The position numbers and the translations under genes are program-made. A DNA stretch of 64,000 bases from NCBI RefSeq assembly GCF_000236705.1, contig NC_016599.1, forward strand, positions 1,674,001-1,738,000. Reading direction: 5' to 3'. Within the stretch, counting starts at the first letter, position 1. Each line of letters starts with the position of its first letter. This document shows positions 62,406-64,000 of this stretch, piece by piece. Source of the stretch: Owenweeksia hongkongensis DSM 17368. Lineage in GTDB: Bacteria > Bacteroidota > Bacteroidia > Flavobacteriales > Schleiferiaceae. Under the pieces are notes generated by a model. That model had not been told where the DNA came from and ran no database searches. It worked only from the letters and a program-made list of their open reading frames with translations.

Positions 62406-63867
62406 TCACAAATGACAGGTTGCACAATCCTTTATTAGGTTAATCACCTTTTGCATTTCCAAATCTATCTCATCCATATAAGTCCCCAATGTAGGATAGG
62501 TAGGGAAATCGGGAATCAACCCACGGTTGGAAGGTATCTCTTTTTTAGAATTTGGAAAGACATATACATATCTTGGAATTCCAACCTTAATACCTGAGCT
62601 GGGCAAATTAACAGCTTGCTTGGATCCTGCTGCAAATCCTTCGTATCTACTGCCTGTTTCTGAGCCAACAGAGAATGCACCACCATACTCTGCTAAATAG
62701 CGAGCTAAGGAAGCTCCTGCAGAATAGGTCCAGGCATTAGTAAGAGTAAATATTTTTCCATCAAAGGCCAACCTACTCCTCTTCGGCATCTTATACGTCT
62801 TACTCTTCACTTTCCATGAAATGCTGGTTTTATAAACCTCACCTTGGTCATTCCCTTTTATGATGTAGGGAATCATCTCCATTGCAAATTCGTTTCGACC
62901 ACCGGTATTGTCACGCAAATCAATTACTAAAACCTCAGCTCCATTCTCTTTAATCTGGGTAAACAATTTTTTGTACAACTTTTTAGCATCATATTTTCCA
63001 TCCTCCACCACTTTCCAGTCAAAAGTTTTTAGAACAAGAAAAGCCACACTGTCCTGAAAACTTAAATCGTACAGTTCTCCTTTTTTTTCCGGCTCACTTC
63101 CTTTTTTAGTTTCATTTCGGGAAGAAAAATTACTACCCATTTGAGACCTTGTCAAAGCTTCAACATTTACTTTGGTTTTCGTTTGACTTGAAAATTTTAT
63201 CACTGCCAAGTCGAAAAATTCTGGCTGGGCCTCAAACAAATAATACATCCATGCAAAACCAGACTGCAACCTCACTCTCAGGTTATTCTCAATATTTCCA
63301 TCAGAAGAAATGCATTTGTACATGCGTCCAATAATGCTCTGAATTGAATTTCCATTTATTGAGATTATTTCATCACCTCTTTTCAGGCTTGAATCATTCG
63401 AATAGTTGTCCCAAATAAAAACTCTCCCGTCCACCATCTTTATTGAAAAAGGAAAGTAGCGGTAGTTATTTTTCAAAAAACCATAATGCACGGTATCCTC
63501 CCAGTCGCCCACATTAAAATGCCCTTCATTACTCAAAGCGCATAATTGCGAAATCTTGGTGAAATATTGGTGAAATATTGGTGAAATATTGGTGAATATC
63601 TAAATCGCTGTCTACAGCTGCAATAAGACTATCCGCCCTTTTATCAAAGTCAGGATTGAAGCGATAAACCCCGGGGTTGTACGTAATGATAGACTCCTTT
63701 AGAAAACTAAGGTCTTCTAACGTGGCATTTTTGCTAAACAACTGGGAGTAGCTAAACAAAGGAAAAAGGCAGCAAAATAGAAATGCGTGTATCATGACCA
63801 CTCTAAAGGCTGACATTATTTGTTTAAAATCGTAACGAATAAAATGCTGCTTTCCATTCATACCCAA
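62406..63867 (-). pseudogene. S41-family peptidase (PDZ-containing), frameshifted by an 11-bp tandem repeat
   Basis: The 5' part (63529-63867) encodes a signal peptide and helical region but runs into a stop; the 3' part (62406-63536) encodes a PDZ-like segment (LKRGDEIISINGNSIQ) and an S41 catalytic domain with LVIDLRDNTGG and the Ser region TYSAGASLA. The two frames meet in the repeat at 63556-63598. Without two of the 11-bp units the frame reads DIHQYFTKISQLCALSNEGH, a normal S41 helix. The gene ends in a CxxCH motif (CATCH, 62412-62426). In the present state no full-length protein is made unless frames are joined or TTG 63536 is used. Start uncertain (63867, 63861 or 63816). Confidence 0.8.
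63556..63598. repeat. 11-bp tandem repeat inside the S41 gene
   Basis: TTGGTGAAATA repeated three times without error (63556-63588) plus a 10-bp degenerate fourth copy (63589-63598). Since 11 is not a multiple of three, gain or loss of units changes the reading frame; losing two units or gaining one would restore it. Confidence 0.9.
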
Positions 63868-63913
63868 ATTTATTTCGGTTTGGAAGCAGAAAGATAGCCG
63901 AATTAAAAAAGTA

Positions 63914-64000
63914 TTATTCGCGCGTCAGAGAAGAAATTATCTTAGAATGATTGGGAAACAAATCAATTAAACTCTCCCTTTTTGCCAACTCAAAATCACG
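63914..64000 (-). CDS. Unknown protein, C-terminal end (partial)
   Basis: An open minus-strand frame enters from the right edge and ends with TAA at 63914-63916, coding for 28 residues ending ISSLTRE. The sequence is compatible with a protein end and stands 47 nt upstream of the S41 start, but it is too short to name. Confidence 0.35.
   Translation of the reverse strand, partial: RDFELAKRESLIDLFPNHSKIISSLTRE

Noticed and set aside
63540-63600. The 11-bp units as a CRISPR-like or mobile element end
   Set aside because: The units are contiguous without spacers, there is no terminal inverted repeat, and they lie inside a coding gene.

Overview
The window looks like a chromosomal segment of a member of the Bacteroidota, most likely a flavobacterial (Flavobacteriales/Cryomorphaceae-like) marine-type organism. 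The grounds are type IX secretion parts and cargo (PorQ, C-terminal sorting domains), gliding genes gldF/gldG, the Bacteroidetes-specific GlmU-like protein, the FtsH-LUD-CdsA-Psd gene order, many outer-membrane beta-barrels and SusC/TonB-type receptors, almost no Shine-Dalgarno sequences, and repeated TAnnTTTG-type -7 promoter boxes. No rRNA, tRNA, CRISPR array, prophage or insertion sequence was found. Coding density is very high, and no stretch of 300 bases lacks a gene.

Layout. 1-6522: a plus-strand operon with the end of an imelysin-like protein, a di-heme DUF1111 lipoprotein, a second imelysin lipoprotein, an HTTM membrane protein and a FecA-like TonB receptor; it looks like an iron (or other metal) uptake system. 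6652-10366: two tandem paralogous secreted choice-of-anchor-I proteins with type IX sorting tails. 10428-16429: SMUG2-type DNA glycosylase, a secreted T9SS protein, an Rrf2 regulator divergent from DNA polymerase IV, a secreted zincin-like protein and a DUF4197 lipoprotein. 16590-28568: housekeeping (ddl, coaD, Nudix, pyrE, birA, rsfS, ftsH, LUD protein, cdsA, psd, an acyl-CoA-binding protein, cmk, porQ). 28768-38234: lon, GlmU-like, L31 type B, beta-helix lipoprotein, beta-barrel, yaaA, a MORN-like small secreted protein, pruA. 38337-46799: metallophosphoesterase, dnaN, DUF4340 protein, gldG, gldF, ABM protein and SAM hydroxide adenosyltransferase on the minus strand, divergent from phoH-purC. 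46881-50637: a small membrane protein, three outer-membrane barrels (two clearly paralogous), and an exonuclease fused to a degraded GIY-YIG domain. 50762-64000: DUF5686 protein, a LVIVD lipoprotein pair with a barrel, YggS, DUF1015, a thioesterase, an AhpD-like protein, a three-gene phosphorelay (kinase-like protein without ATPase, lone receiver, PAS-PAS histidine kinase), a heme-binding protein, GNAT, and an S41 protease gene broken by an 11-bp tandem repeat.

The features I judged most worth a second look are: the 11-bp tandem repeat that puts the S41 protease out of frame and could switch it on and off (63556-63598); the ATPase-less DHp protein translationally coupled to a lone receiver (58368-59587); helically phased TTAACATTG repeats upstream of a TAnnTTTG promoter (36441-36531); the imelysin/di-heme/HTTM/TonB uptake operon; and -7-like boxes lying only 4-9 nt from several start codons. 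No clearly new defence or mobile system is visible here.
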